From JAPPHA01 sp965220985 (GTDB taxonomy: Bacteria > Pseudomonadota > Alphaproteobacteria > Rhodobacterales > Rhodobacteraceae), in contig OZ244854.1 in assembly GCA_965220985.1 (NCBI GenBank), positions 4,216,001 through 4,280,000 on the forward strand: a stretch of 64,000 nucleotides of DNA, in the 5' to 3' direction. Below, piece after piece: positions 27,563-37,072 of this stretch. Below the pieces are notes generated by a model, which saw only the letters and a list, made by a program, of their open reading frames with translations, was not told the origin of the DNA and did no database searches. Each line of letters starts with the position of its first letter. Position 1 is the stretch's first letter. Position numbers and translations under genes: made by a program.

Positions 27563-28900
27563 TCAATTGCCAGTTGGCAAACCCCTGATCCGGTCGATGG
27601 CCTCATCGGGACCGAGTTCGACGGTCTCGCCCGTCCGACGCGACGTCAACTCCACCATGCCCCGTTGAAGACCTCTGGGCCCGATCGTGATCCGCCACGG
27701 AAGCCCGATCAGGTCCATGGTCGCGAACTTCGCCCCGGCCCTTTCGTTCCGATCGTCATAGAGCGGGTCGAGACCGGCAGCCCTCGCGAGGTCGTAGATC
27801 CGCTGCGATGCCGAATCTGTGTCGCCATCACCTTGCCTCAGGTTGACGATCCCGACATCGAACGGCGCCACCGCCGCCGGCCAGATGATCCCCTTCTCGT
27901 CGTGACTCGCCTCGATGATCGCGCCGGCAAGGCGCGAGACGCCAATTCCATGCGAACCCATGTGGAGCAAGGCCGTCTTGCCATCGGCATCGACAACCTT
28001 TGCACCCATCGGTTCGGAATACTTGGTGCCAAAATAGAAGATCTGCCCAACCTCGATGGCACGCGAACTCATGCGGCGATCTTCTGGGATCTCCGCGAAC
28101 AAGGCCTCGTCATGGGTGTCGTCGGTCCGGGCGTAGGGAGATGTCCACTCATCAAAGATCCGCGCGCATGCATCCCAATCGTCATAGTCGACCTCGCGGT
28201 CTCCCAGAGTCAGATCGAGGATGCGGCTGTCAAAGAAGACTTCCGACTCGCCGGTGTCCGCGAGCACCAGAAATTCGTGGCTGTGATCGCCGCCGATCGG
28301 ACCGGTTTCGGCCCTCATCGGAATCGCCTTCAGCCCCATGCGTTCGTACGTGTTGAGATAGCTGACCATGTGGCGGTTGTAGGAGTGAATCGCCGAAGGC
28401 TGATCCACGTCGAAATTGTACCCGTCCTTCATCAGGAACTCGCGGCCGCGCATGACGCCAAATCGAGGCCTGATTTCGTCGCGGAACTTCCACTGGATGT
28501 GATACAGCGTCAGAGGCAGGTCCCGGTATGAATGCACCGATGACCGAACAATGTCCGTGATCAGCTCTTCGTTGGTCGGCCCGTACAGCATGTCCCGGCC
28601 GTGACGGTCGGTAATCCGGAGCATCTCCTCCCCGTAATCGTCGTACCGGCCGCTTTCGCGCCACAAGTCGGCCGACTGCAACGTGGGCATCAGCATTGGA
28701 TGATGCCCGGCACGGATCTGCTCCTCGTGAACGATCTGCTCGATGCGACGGAGCACGCGATAACCAAGCGGTAACCACGAATAGATACCCGCGCTCGCCT
28801 GCCGGACCATTCCGGCGCGCAACATCAGCCTGTGGCTGACGATCTGCGCCTCAGCCGGATTCTCCTTGAGGATGGGCAGAAAGTATCGCGACATCTTCAT
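27563..28900 (-). CDS. proS: Prolyl-tRNA synthetase
   Basis: Class II aminoacyl-tRNA synthetase charging tRNA-Pro, 445 aa. MKMSRYFLPILKENPAEAQI is the usual N-terminus; class II motif 2 lies around QWKFRDEIRPRFGVMRGREF and motif 3 at GSHGIGVSRLAGAIIE. The C-terminal anticodon-binding domain contains LYDDRNERAGAKFATMDLIG. At 445 aa it is the short alphaproteobacterial form, lacking the roughly 180-residue editing insertion of the E. coli enzyme, so proofreading would depend on a separate deacylase. The ATG at 28900 has AAGGGGA about 10 bases upstream; an ATG at 28894 is an alternative. The 237-base gap before it toward ppx holds no gene. Confidence 0.96.
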   Translation of the reverse strand: MKMSRYFLPILKENPAEAQIVSHRLMLRAGMVRQASAGIYSWLPLGYRVLRRIEQIVHEEQIRAGHHPMLMPTLQSADLWRESGRYDDYGEEMLRITDRHGRDMLYGPTNEELITDIVRSSVHSYRDLPLTLYHIQWKFRDEIRPRFGVMRGREFLMKDGYNFDVDQPSAIHSYNRHMVSYLNTYERMGLKAIPMRAETGPIGGDHSHEFLVLADTGESEVFFDSRILDLTLGDREVDYDDWDACARIFDEWTSPYARTDDTHDEALFAEIPEDRRMSSRAIEVGQIFYFGTKYSEPMGAKVVDADGKTALLHMGSHGIGVSRLAGAIIEASHDEKGIIWPAAVAPFDVGIVNLRQGDGDTDSASQRIYDLARAAGLDPLYDDRNERAGAKFATMDLIGLPWRITIGPRGLQRGMVELTSRRTGETVELGPDEAIDRIRGLPTGN

Positions 28901-29137
28901 TGCGCGGTTCCCCTTGTCGGTCCTGGCCAGAACCTCCGTCAACGGCGCCAATGACCGCAGGCGAAATGGAGAAACCGGCAAGCTCGCGGATTGCCATACG
29001 GGAATTCACCGAGCAAGGCAAATCGGCCCCTTTCGTTCATCCATCATTCAATGACTTGAAATAAAACGCTTTTTGTCACTCTATCCTCAAAGGAAAAGGC
29101 AAGCGTCGGCAGTCGATCACGCGGCAGTAATGCCGAC

Positions 29138-30640
29138 TCAGGTCGCGACGATCGGAACCTTTCCGATGGTGCGGGCCAGAGCATCGAAGCGCCGATGCAC
29201 AGTCTCCCCCAAAATGCCCTGGCCACGACCGGACAGATCGAGCCTGACGTGCTCGGAATCGATCGAAAGAACGCCCATGCGATCGGTCGTCGCGCCGCCG
29301 AGCAGCGCGCCCAGCCGCATGGCCTTGCCAAGGGTCTTGGCATCCTGGCGTTCCTGCTCCGTCAGAAATGCGGTGAACATGCGGTTGGAGCCGTTGTCGA
29401 CCGACTTGCTGTAACGATGGAACAGCGACATCCCGATGAAAACGCGGCCGGGGTGATCAAGGCCCGAGAGGTTGGCACGGGTGGCATTGTCGAGGCACAC
29501 CTCCGCGCGATAGTCCGGATGGGCCCGCCAAGTCACGTCATGGAGCAGGCAGGCGGCCAGGATCAATCGCTGACGCTCCTCGTCTGCATCCGGGAACAAC
29601 GGTCTGACCCACTGCCCCAGCCGTCCGCCGAACCCCGGAAAACGGGCAGAACTTCTCTCCATGGCCCGAGCGACCTCGATCAGCGGATCGCGTCGCCGAA
29701 GACTTTCCGGCAGGCTTTCGTAGAGCAGTCCCTCGCGAATCCCATACCCGGAAACCGCAATGTCGGCGGGGCGAAAGACGTCGACCAGAACACCGAGAAT
29801 TCGCGCGGCGCCCGGCACGTGCTCCAGTCTCCCCTCCGAGACCGAGGAGCCGGCAGCCATCTCCTTCGGCGCCATGGAACGAATGCGCGAGAGGGTGGCG
29901 CTCAACTGCTCGGGCGACATCTTGTATTCGTGCAGGACCCTCAGCGGATAGTCACGGAATTCCATGTCCAGTCGCGCAATCGCGCGAAACGAACCTCCAA
30001 CCAGAAACAGCCGGAGACCGGGACGAGGGAAGCGGCTCCGCAAGGCCTGAATGCGTCGCGTCAGTTCGCCTTCGGACTGGCTGCCGTTCTGATCGTCGAA
30101 ACGAAAGGTCAACGACCCGAGCGGCGTGCTCTCCACCTTGCCGACCGATCCGTTCGTGACCTCCGCGACTTCCATCGACGCGCCACCCATGTCGCAGACA
30201 AGACCGTTCGCATCCGGCCAGCCGAGAAGAACGCCTTGCGCGGACAGACGCGCCTCGCCCCGACCGCTCGCGATCATGATGTCGAGGCCGGTGCGCCGGA
30301 GGGCCTCCTCGCAGAATGCCACCCCATCCGTCGCTTCCCGAACAGCCGCGGTCGCGACGGTCCGCAGCGACGTGATTCCCAGCACCTCCACGAGAGCCGC
30401 GAAACGCTCGAGGGCTGCCAGGGCGCGCACGCGTCCCTCCGGGTTGAGGCGACCCGTTTCGTGCAAGCCCTTGCCAAGACCGCAGAGAATCTTCTCGTTG
30501 TAGAAATAGGCCGGGGACCGCGCCGCGCCGTCGAAAACGACGAGCCGCACGGAGTTCGACCCGACATCGATGATGCCGACACGCCTGAGGTGTTCGTGGG
30601 TCCCTGCCCCGCCGTGAGCCCCGGTTTCGATCATCGACAC
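29138..30640 (-). CDS. ppx: Exopolyphosphatase (Ppx/GppA family)
   Basis: Enzyme of 500 aa that hydrolyses terminal phosphate from polyphosphate, or pppGpp in GppA relatives. The actin-like ATPase fold shows the phosphate-1 motif GIIDVGSNSVRLVVFDG at about residue 24, a conserved ASGRGEARLSAQGVL segment, and the phosphate-2 motif VCDMGGASMEVAEV. The C-terminal half is helical, HD-domain-like, with ACLLHDVTWRAHPDYR. It lies 57 bases downstream of ppk in the same direction, the classic pairing for polyphosphate turnover, which favours Ppx over GppA. Confidence 0.92.
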   Translation of the reverse strand: MSMIETGAHGGAGTHEHLRRVGIIDVGSNSVRLVVFDGAARSPAYFYNEKILCGLGKGLHETGRLNPEGRVRALAALERFAALVEVLGITSLRTVATAAVREATDGVAFCEEALRRTGLDIMIASGRGEARLSAQGVLLGWPDANGLVCDMGGASMEVAEVTNGSVGKVESTPLGSLTFRFDDQNGSQSEGELTRRIQALRSRFPRPGLRLFLVGGSFRAIARLDMEFRDYPLRVLHEYKMSPEQLSATLSRIRSMAPKEMAAGSSVSEGRLEHVPGAARILGVLVDVFRPADIAVSGYGIREGLLYESLPESLRRRDPLIEVARAMERSSARFPGFGGRLGQWVRPLFPDADEERQRLILAACLLHDVTWRAHPDYRAEVCLDNATRANLSGLDHPGRVFIGMSLFHRYSKSVDNGSNRMFTAFLTEQERQDAKTLGKAMRLGALLGGATTDRMGVLSIDSEHVRLDLSGRGQGILGETVHRRFDALARTIGKVPIVAT

Positions 30641-30697
30641 CGAAATTCTCTCGGTCCGATCATGCCTGGAAACGATTGAGCGAAGCGCCCACGCCGA

Positions 30698-32941
30698 TCA
30701 ATTCGAGTGGGTCAGCGCAGGCACGTCCTTCGCACCGACCGAGCCGCGCCCGCTCAGCGACGGATTCTCGAGAAAGAACTGGTGGCAATTGAACATCCGT
30801 TCTCCATCCGCCCCGGCGTGGCGGACATACGTTCCATCGGGCTGCAGGACCCAGCTGTTCGACTGATCCGCGAGATTGGCCGCCATGATCTGACTCATGA
30901 TCTGGGCGTGCACGGTGCTGTTTGTGATCTCCACCAGCGTCTCGACCCGGTAGTTGAGATTTCTGCCCATCCAGTCGGCAGACGACATGAACACCCGCGC
31001 TCGCGGCGACGGCAGGCCGTGGCCGCTTCCAAAACACACGATCCGCGAGTGTTCGAGAAACCGCCCGACGATCGACTTGACGCGTATGTTGTCGGAAAGC
31101 CCGGCAATTCCGGGGCGGAGACCGCAAATGCCGCGAACGACCAGCGAGATCTGAACCCCGGCCCCCGACGCCCGATACAGCGCATCGATGACATCGGGCT
31201 CGATGATTGCATTCATCTTTGCCCAGATCGCGCCGGGCTTGCCCGATTGCGCAACCCGGATCTCGTTCTCGATGAGCCCCAGCAGGTACTCCTTGAGATA
31301 GATCGGCGAGACCGAGAGATTCTCGAGACCCTCGGGACGGGCATAACCCGAAATGTAGTTGAAGATCTTGGTGGCTCCCCGCCCGAGTTGGGGATTGCAG
31401 GTGAACAGCGACAGATCAGTGTACACTTTGGCAGTGATCGGGTGATAGTTCCCGGTTCCAAAGTGCGTGTAGGTCACCAGATGGTCCTCTTCGCGCCGGA
31501 CGACCGTCGAGATCTTGGCATGAGTCTTCAGATTGAGAAATCCGTAGACGACGATGACGCCGGCGGTCTCGAGGCGTCGCGACTGCCTGATGTTCGCGGC
31601 CTCGTCGAACCGTGCCTTGAGCTCGACAAGCGCCGTGACCGACTTGCCGTTCTCGGCCGCCTCACACAGCGCTTCGACGATCGGCGACTGGTTCGATGTC
31701 CGGTAGAGGGTCTGCTTGATCGCGACCACGTTGGGGTCGCGGGCCGCCTGCTGCAGAAACCGCACGACGATGTCAAAGCTCTCGTACGGGTGATGGAGCA
31801 GCATGTCCTTCTGCCGGATCGCGGAGAAAATGTCGCCGTCGAAGTCCTGAACACGTTCCGGGGTCCGCGGCTGAAACGCGGACCACAGCAGATCCCGGCG
31901 ATGGTCGATGATCAGCCCTTCGAGATCGGATATCCCGACGATTCCATCGACGATGTTGACATCGGACTCGGCCATCGCCTGCGCTTCGAGGATCTTCTGG
32001 GTGAGGTGTTCGGGCCCGCCCGAGGACACGGTCAACTGGATGACTTCACCCCGCCGCCGACGTTTCAGCGCGGTCTCGAACTCTCTGACGAGGTCGATCG
32101 CCTCGTCTTCAACCTCGAGGTCGCTGTCGCGGAGCGGACGGAAAACGCAATGTCCCTTGAGCGAGAATTCCGGAAACAGCGTGCCGACGAACTCCAGGAC
32201 CACGTCCTCGAGCAAGGCGCGGCGGGTCTGCCCGTTCCTTCCGTCAGGCAGGGTGACAAAACGATCCAGTGGCTGGGGCAACGGGAGCAGCACCTGCAAC
32301 TGGCGCCGGTTCTGGCGTTCCTTCAACTGGACGGCGAGGGTCAACCCGCCGCTTGCGATGAAGGGGAACGGATGAGCGGGATCGACGGCGAGAGGGCTGA
32401 GAATCGGAAAGATGTTGTTGTCGAATTCCGTCTTGAGGACCTTTCGATCCTGCGCGGTGAAGCGATCGCGATCCACGAGAATGATGCCGGCCGCATGAAG
32501 TTCCTCGCGCAGCGAGGTCCAGCACTCCTGCTGATCGGAGATCAGGCTCCTGACACCTTCATTGATCTTCGCGACTTGCTCGCCAGGCGTCAGCCCGTCC
32601 TGCGATGGCGTGAAGATCCCTTCACTGACCTGCTGGCGCAGCCCGGCGACCCGAACGGTGAAGAACTCGTCGAGATTGCTTCCCGAGATCGACAGCATGC
32701 GGAGGCGTTCGAGCAGCGGAACATCCGGATTCCCGGCCTGTTCGAGCACGCGCCGATTGAATGACGCCCAACTCAATTCGCGGTTGAAGAATCGCTCGGG
32801 TCCGGAGAAGTCGCCAACCACCTGGAGCGCGTCAGCAGGGGACGAATTCAGGAAGTCGCCGTTGACGATGTCATGCGCACACGGGTCGCTGACCGATTTC
32901 GAGGTTTCGACTTCTGGCGAAATGGCTTCGATCTGTTGCAT
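30698..32941 (-). CDS. ppk: Polyphosphate kinase 1
   Basis: Membrane-associated enzyme of 747 aa that polymerises the gamma phosphate of ATP into polyphosphate. The N-terminal domain starts FFNRELSWASFNRRVLEQA. The two catalytic histidines of the PLD-like domains are visible: His474 in LKTHAKI, the presumed phosphorylated residue, and His631 in FLEHSRIVCFG. YTHFGTGNYHPITAKVYTD and SSADWMGRNLNYRVE are further signatures. The length is normal for the family with a small N-terminal extension of about 45 residues. It precedes ppx, and the phosphate regulon lies 12 kb away; no Pho box is visible before it. Confidence 0.96.
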   Translation of the reverse strand: MQQIEAISPEVETSKSVSDPCAHDIVNGDFLNSSPADALQVVGDFSGPERFFNRELSWASFNRRVLEQAGNPDVPLLERLRMLSISGSNLDEFFTVRVAGLRQQVSEGIFTPSQDGLTPGEQVAKINEGVRSLISDQQECWTSLREELHAAGIILVDRDRFTAQDRKVLKTEFDNNIFPILSPLAVDPAHPFPFIASGGLTLAVQLKERQNRRQLQVLLPLPQPLDRFVTLPDGRNGQTRRALLEDVVLEFVGTLFPEFSLKGHCVFRPLRDSDLEVEDEAIDLVREFETALKRRRRGEVIQLTVSSGGPEHLTQKILEAQAMAESDVNIVDGIVGISDLEGLIIDHRRDLLWSAFQPRTPERVQDFDGDIFSAIRQKDMLLHHPYESFDIVVRFLQQAARDPNVVAIKQTLYRTSNQSPIVEALCEAAENGKSVTALVELKARFDEAANIRQSRRLETAGVIVVYGFLNLKTHAKISTVVRREEDHLVTYTHFGTGNYHPITAKVYTDLSLFTCNPQLGRGATKIFNYISGYARPEGLENLSVSPIYLKEYLLGLIENEIRVAQSGKPGAIWAKMNAIIEPDVIDALYRASGAGVQISLVVRGICGLRPGIAGLSDNIRVKSIVGRFLEHSRIVCFGSGHGLPSPRARVFMSSADWMGRNLNYRVETLVEITNSTVHAQIMSQIMAANLADQSNSWVLQPDGTYVRHAGADGERMFNCHQFFLENPSLSGRGSVGAKDVPALTHSN

Positions 32942-33060
32942 GCATGCCTCCCGAACGCGATCGGCCTGCCCGCTGCAAATGGCGCCAGCCGGTCTGGGTT
33001 CCGCACAACCGGAATACGCTATCAGGTGCGGATTTCCAAGCGCGGCTGCGCCGGTTCGGG

Positions 33061-33777
33061 TCAGATGTCCGGCTTTTTCGACACGTTTTGCGCGAATTCG
33101 CCTTGATCGAGGACTGCGCCGGCCAGTTTTCGGGTGATCGGCCTCCGGCGTTTCAGCGAGGCATGATCAAGCGCTTCCACGACCTGCTCCGCTGCCACGA
33201 AGGACCGCTCGATGCGGCGGACGAGATACTCCAGCACGTTCGGCGGGCAGATCAGCTGCCGGTCCGCGATCGATTTTGCGAGCAATCCATGCAGAAGCTC
33301 GTCATCGGGGTCCGTGATGACGGCCTGCGAGATCGCCGCAAGGCGGGTGGAAAGTTCCGGGCTGAGTGGGTGCCAGTCCGGCGGCAGGCCGCGAGCGGTC
33401 ATCAGCAGCGTCGCGCGACGTCCTGCGAGGAAGTTCATCGCGTGCATGAGGGCAAGATCGATTTCGGGGCGACCAGCGACCGCGTGAATGTCCTCGATGC
33501 ACAGCGCGCTGACGTCCGAGCGAAACACGCCGTCCGGTTCGCGGTTCGCGGCAAGCTCCGCGCATTGGATGACTTCGGCCCCCTCGTACCGCGCCCAGGC
33601 GCCAGCAAGGTGCGACTTGCCCGATTTTTCGGGACCGCAGATGAGGCAGCAGTGGTTCTGCCAGATGTCCGGACGACCAAGCAGCGTCACCGCATTCCGG
33701 TTTGCCTCGGCGATGAGGAAGTCGTGACCGTCGCGCGACGCGAGGACAGGCATGTCGAAAACCAGCTGTTCAGCCAT
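33061..33777 (-). CDS. hdaA: HdaA/Hda-like DnaA-related regulatory ATPase
   Basis: A 238-aa protein with a DnaA-type AAA domain but no C-terminal DNA-binding helix-turn-helix. The N-terminus MAEQLVFDMP resembles the clamp-binding motif of Hda proteins (QL.F). Walker A is GPEKSGKSHL (48-57), and a Walker B-like segment reads LCIEDIHAVAG. It should promote ATP hydrolysis by DnaA together with the sliding clamp, limiting re-initiation, as HdaA does in Caulobacter. The ATG at 33777 is chosen because the clamp motif must be near the N-terminus. It lies between an AI-2E family gene and ppk, a frequent order in alphaproteobacteria. Confidence 0.88.
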   Translation of the reverse strand: MAEQLVFDMPVLASRDGHDFLIAEANRNAVTLLGRPDIWQNHCCLICGPEKSGKSHLAGAWARYEGAEVIQCAELAANREPDGVFRSDVSALCIEDIHAVAGRPEIDLALMHAMNFLAGRRATLLMTARGLPPDWHPLSPELSTRLAAISQAVITDPDDELLHGLLAKSIADRQLICPPNVLEYLVRRIERSFVAAEQVVEALDHASLKRRRPITRKLAGAVLDQGEFAQNVSKKPDI

Positions 33778-33821
33778 TGTCCGCCAAGTCAAACAAAGGG
33801 AAGAATTTCAATGATCGGCGC

Positions 33822-34922
33822 TCACTTGCCGTGCGTCCGGCCCTGGTAGAGGCGGCCCGCAAGGTAGTGACGAAGAGCAAAACTCGAGAACACGCCGATG
33901 CAGGCAGTGATCGGCACGGCCAGCAGAAGCCCGGTAAACCCGAACAGGGTTCCAAAGACCGCCAGTGCAAAAATCAGCCACACCGGATGCAGGCCGACCG
34001 CCTTGCCGACCAGCTTTGGTGTCAGGAAATTCCCCTCGACCGCCTGGCCAACCACAAAGATCAAGGCCACGACACCAATTAGGATCGGAGAGTCCCAGAA
34101 CTGGAACAGGGCGAGGCCGATCGACAAGAGACCGCCGATCACGGCACCCACATAGGGAATGAACGTCAGCGCTCCGGCTGCCACGCCGATCACGAGGCCG
34201 AATTCGAGGCCCACGAGCATCAGACTCACGGCATAAAACACGGCCAGTATCGCGCAAACCGAGAATTGTCCCCGGACGAAACTCGCAAGCGCCGCATCCA
34301 CCTCGGAAACGAGCGATCGGACCGTCTCCTGGTGATCGCGCGGCAACCAGCCGTCGATCGTGGCGATCATCCTGTCCCAGTCGAGCAGCATGTAGACCGC
34401 AACCACCGGCGAGACCACCATGATCACGAGGATATCGACAATGGTGACCGCAACCGAAAGGACACGTCCCGCGAGTTCTGCGCTGCGACCGCTGACCTGG
34501 CTGATCATCGAGTTCACCGTCTCGGCGGGGAACGACCCCTCTTCCATCAAGTCCGGAAACCATGCGGCGGCGAATTCGCGCGCGATGCGCAGGTAGTCAG
34601 GCAACGCTTTCGCGAGATCGATGGCCTGGTTGATCAGCATGGGAACGAGAACCGCGATCAGAATCAGCACCACCAGGATCGCGACCAGGGTGATCAGGAG
34701 AGTTGCAAGGACCCGCGAGAACCCCGCCGCTTCCAGCCGGTCCGCGATCGGATCCAGAAAATAGGCAAGAGCCATGCCGATGACGAACGGCAACAGCACA
34801 TCACCAAGCAGCCAGAGCGTGATCGCAAGCAGAAATGCGCCGGACAGCCAGTAGGCAAGCTGTGTCCTGGGACTCAACGCCAATTGATTGCCCCAATGCC
34901 AGAATCGCTCACGGACGAGCAA
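33822..34922 (-). CDS. AI-2E family transporter (PerM/YhhT-like)
   Basis: Inner-membrane protein of 366 aa with about eight hydrophobic helices. Diagnostic segments are LPFVIGMALAYFLDPIADRLE near the N-terminus, the soluble middle (EGSFPAETVNSMI), and the C-terminal block ALTFIPYVGAVIGGLLSI and GNFLTPKLVGKAVGLHP. Homologues include the AI-2 exporter TqsA, sodium/proton antiporters and many unassigned proteins, so the substrate is open. It ends 44 bases before hdaA in the same direction; this linkage is common and may reflect shared transcription only. Confidence 0.88.
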   Translation of the reverse strand: MLVRERFWHWGNQLALSPRTQLAYWLSGAFLLAITLWLLGDVLLPFVIGMALAYFLDPIADRLEAAGFSRVLATLLITLVAILVVLILIAVLVPMLINQAIDLAKALPDYLRIAREFAAAWFPDLMEEGSFPAETVNSMISQVSGRSAELAGRVLSVAVTIVDILVIMVVSPVVAVYMLLDWDRMIATIDGWLPRDHQETVRSLVSEVDAALASFVRGQFSVCAILAVFYAVSLMLVGLEFGLVIGVAAGALTFIPYVGAVIGGLLSIGLALFQFWDSPILIGVVALIFVVGQAVEGNFLTPKLVGKAVGLHPVWLIFALAVFGTLFGFTGLLLAVPITACIGVFSSFALRHYLAGRLYQGRTHGK

Positions 34923-34977
34923 TGATCCGCTTGCCGACGACGGTCATGTTCACCTGAAAACGACATGACACCGATCG

Positions 34978-35715
34978 TCACCGGCCTGTCGCTCCCGTTC
35001 CCTGTGCCGCGGTCTGAAGCCAGTTGATGTAGACGCGTTCGGCATGGTCGAGGAACCTTGGCATTTCGGCCGCGCAGGCGGCCCCGAGTTCGGCCTCGCC
35101 GTCCGGACCCAGCGCATCCCGCAACGCACTGGCGTATTCGGGGATCAGCGCCCAGTTCGCCACCGTGTCGTCCTCGATTTCGAGATGAAACTGGACCGAA
35201 TGGGCGCGAGGGCCCCATTGCATCGCTTGGATTCGGCATTCGTTCGTCGTCGCGAGGCAGCGCGCGCCATCAGGCATCCGGGTGACCTCGGCCCCGTGCC
35301 ACTGCAGGCACTTGAACACTTCCGGCAAGCCGTCGAAAAAGATGCTGCCGGCACCGTCTTCGGTCAGACCGACGTCCAGCACGCCGATTTCGGGGGTGGC
35401 GGATTTGCCGCAAGCGCCGCCCAGCGCCTCGGCAAGCAGCTGATGCCCGAGGCACAGACCCAGAAACGGCAGTCCCTTGTCCTGAACGGCCTCGCGGATG
35501 AAGCGTTTTTCCTCGACCAGCCACGGGTGCTTGTCTTCTTCCCAGACATCCATCGGTCCGCCGAGCACCCACAGCGCGTCGAAGCCGTCGATCGTCGGCA
35601 GCGGTTCGCCTTCGTCGAGCTCGACGGAAACCCAGCTGTGCCCGTCTTCACGCAGGAACTTTCGAAATGCCCCGGGATGCTCGCACGCAGCGTGCTGGAG
35701 GACGAGAATGTGCAC
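34978..35715 (-). CDS. Type 1 glutamine amidotransferase-like protein
   Basis: Class I glutamine amidotransferase domain of 245 aa. The nucleophile elbow is LGLCLGHQLLAEALGG (Cys88), and the remaining triad is in SVQFHLEIE (His177, Glu179). LWVLGGPMDVWEED is the conserved oxyanion-strand region. I start at the GTG at 35715, which has GGGAG about 8 bases upstream; the frame is open far upstream but that part has no family similarity. Stand-alone members include gamma-glutamyl hydrolases of polyamine breakdown and GMP-synthase-like proteins. No synthetase partner lies adjacent. The 247 bases between it and the regulator gene contain nothing that I can identify. Confidence 0.88.
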   Translation of the reverse strand: MHILVLQHAACEHPGAFRKFLREDGHSWVSVELDEGEPLPTIDGFDALWVLGGPMDVWEEDKHPWLVEEKRFIREAVQDKGLPFLGLCLGHQLLAEALGGACGKSATPEIGVLDVGLTEDGAGSIFFDGLPEVFKCLQWHGAEVTRMPDGARCLATTNECRIQAMQWGPRAHSVQFHLEIEDDTVANWALIPEYASALRDALGPDGEAELGAACAAEMPRFLDHAERVYINWLQTAAQGTGATGR

Positions 35716-35962
35716 GGTCAAGCTCTCCCTGTTTCTCGAGAAAAACCTACACCGTCCGAACGAGGGTCTGCAACCGATTTGCGCCTCGCGGTGGGGTCGT
35801 GACGACCGCAACTGCAGCCGCCATCGGCAACAACGATCGGCGTTCCTCGACCCTCCTACCGTCACGAGCGCGAGCGGCTTTCGCCGTGGGGCCGTTCTCA
35901 CTTGCAACGGCAAGCATGCAGGCCACAAGAATTCGCCGACATCCGGCACCGCTCTGAGCCAG

Positions 35963-37015
35963 TCAGTTGCCCCGGGCCGAGACCTGCAAACCGCGTCCAC
36001 GCCTTCGGAACTGGCCAGGCGTCAGGTCGTGCGCGCGCCGAAACGCGGCGGAGAAATGCGATGATCCGGAAAACCCCGTCGCGAAGGCAATCTCGGTCAG
36101 GCTGAGTGTCGAGTGCCCGAGCAGACGCGCGGCGGTCTCGAGTCGCATCCGCCTGTAGTGTTCCATCGCCGTCCTTCCAGCGTGGCTGTGAAACAACCGA
36201 TTGAGCTGTCGTCCCGAGACGCCCGACAGTCGCGCCAGCTGCTCGAGCGTAAGGGGGTCGGCGATGTGTGATTCCATCAACGCGACAGCGTCGAGCACGG
36301 GCCGAGATGACGCCCCGATTGGTTCGATCGGCCCGGCTCGTTGCGGACCCGCCGACGGTCTGATGTCGGTGTGAAGAAACCAGTCGCTCACGGAGCGGGC
36401 GAATTCCGATCCGAATCGCCCGGACAGCAACGCGTGCATGAGATCGACCGGTGCCGTGCCGCCTCCGCAGGTCACCCGGTCGCGGTCCATGACGTAAAGG
36501 CTCCGCTCGAGAATGAGGTCTGGGACGGTCTCGGACAGCGCCTGCGCATGCTCCCAGTGAACCGTCATCCGTCGCCCTCGCATGACGCCCGCTCGCGCGA
36601 GAAGAACCGGACCGCCCGAGACACCGCCAAGCACGCACCCCATCGATGCGAGCTTTCGATACCAGCCCTTCATTCGCGAAATGTCGACGGCAAACGGATC
36701 GCCGCCCGCGATGACCAGAATCAGGTCGGCATCGAGTACGCCGCCGATGGCCCCATCGACCGGAACAACCACCGACCCGGAACTCCTGACGGCATCGCCG
36801 GTTTCGCCGAAATGCCTCACTTCGCAAATCGATCGCCCCGACAGAATGTTGGCGGCGCGGAGCGGTTCGACGACCGATGCGTAGGCCATCAGCGGGAATC
36901 CCTCGATCAAGTGGATCGCGACCCGGAAATTCTCCGACCTTGGCTCAGTCATGTCCATGTGTTGATATGAACTGTCCGTTTTCTGATAGTCAACGTCGAA
37001 TTCGGGGACAATCAT
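35963..37015 (-). CDS. GlxA/GbdR-like AraC-family transcriptional regulator
   Basis: A 350-aa regulator with an N-terminal DJ-1/PfpI-like domain (about 30-200: LIEGFPLMAYASVVEPLRAA, then ISRMKGWYRKLASMGCVLGG and CGGGTAPVDLMHALL) and two AraC helix-turn-helix units at the end (LEQLARLSGVSGRQLNRLF and LTEIAFATGFSGSSHFSAAF). This layout matches GlxA and GbdR-type regulators, which sense glycine betaine or dimethylglycine and activate soxBDAG in Pseudomonas. It is divergent from the soxB-like gene. The start is uncertain: ATG at 37015 is used, but ATGs at 36958 and 36952 would leave a longer promoter region and still include the whole domain. Activation of the sox operon is inference. Confidence 0.85.
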   Translation of the reverse strand: MIVPEFDVDYQKTDSSYQHMDMTEPRSENFRVAIHLIEGFPLMAYASVVEPLRAANILSGRSICEVRHFGETGDAVRSSGSVVVPVDGAIGGVLDADLILVIAGGDPFAVDISRMKGWYRKLASMGCVLGGVSGGPVLLARAGVMRGRRMTVHWEHAQALSETVPDLILERSLYVMDRDRVTCGGGTAPVDLMHALLSGRFGSEFARSVSDWFLHTDIRPSAGPQRAGPIEPIGASSRPVLDAVALMESHIADPLTLEQLARLSGVSGRQLNRLFHSHAGRTAMEHYRRMRLETAARLLGHSTLSLTEIAFATGFSGSSHFSAAFRRAHDLTPGQFRRRGRGLQVSARGN

Positions 37016-37072
37016 CTGCCCGACCGCGAACGCCTGCGTCGCGCCGCTGACCAGATCAACAGGGCCTGTGAC

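Noticed and set aside
30707..32764. 685-codon open frame on the plus strand opposite ppk
   Set aside because: Antisense to polyphosphate kinase with intact catalytic histidines; no recognisable protein features.
35716..36000. N-terminal extension of the amidotransferase-like gene
   Set aside because: The extension overlaps the AraC-type regulator gene and has no family similarity; the GTG at 35715 fits the fold.
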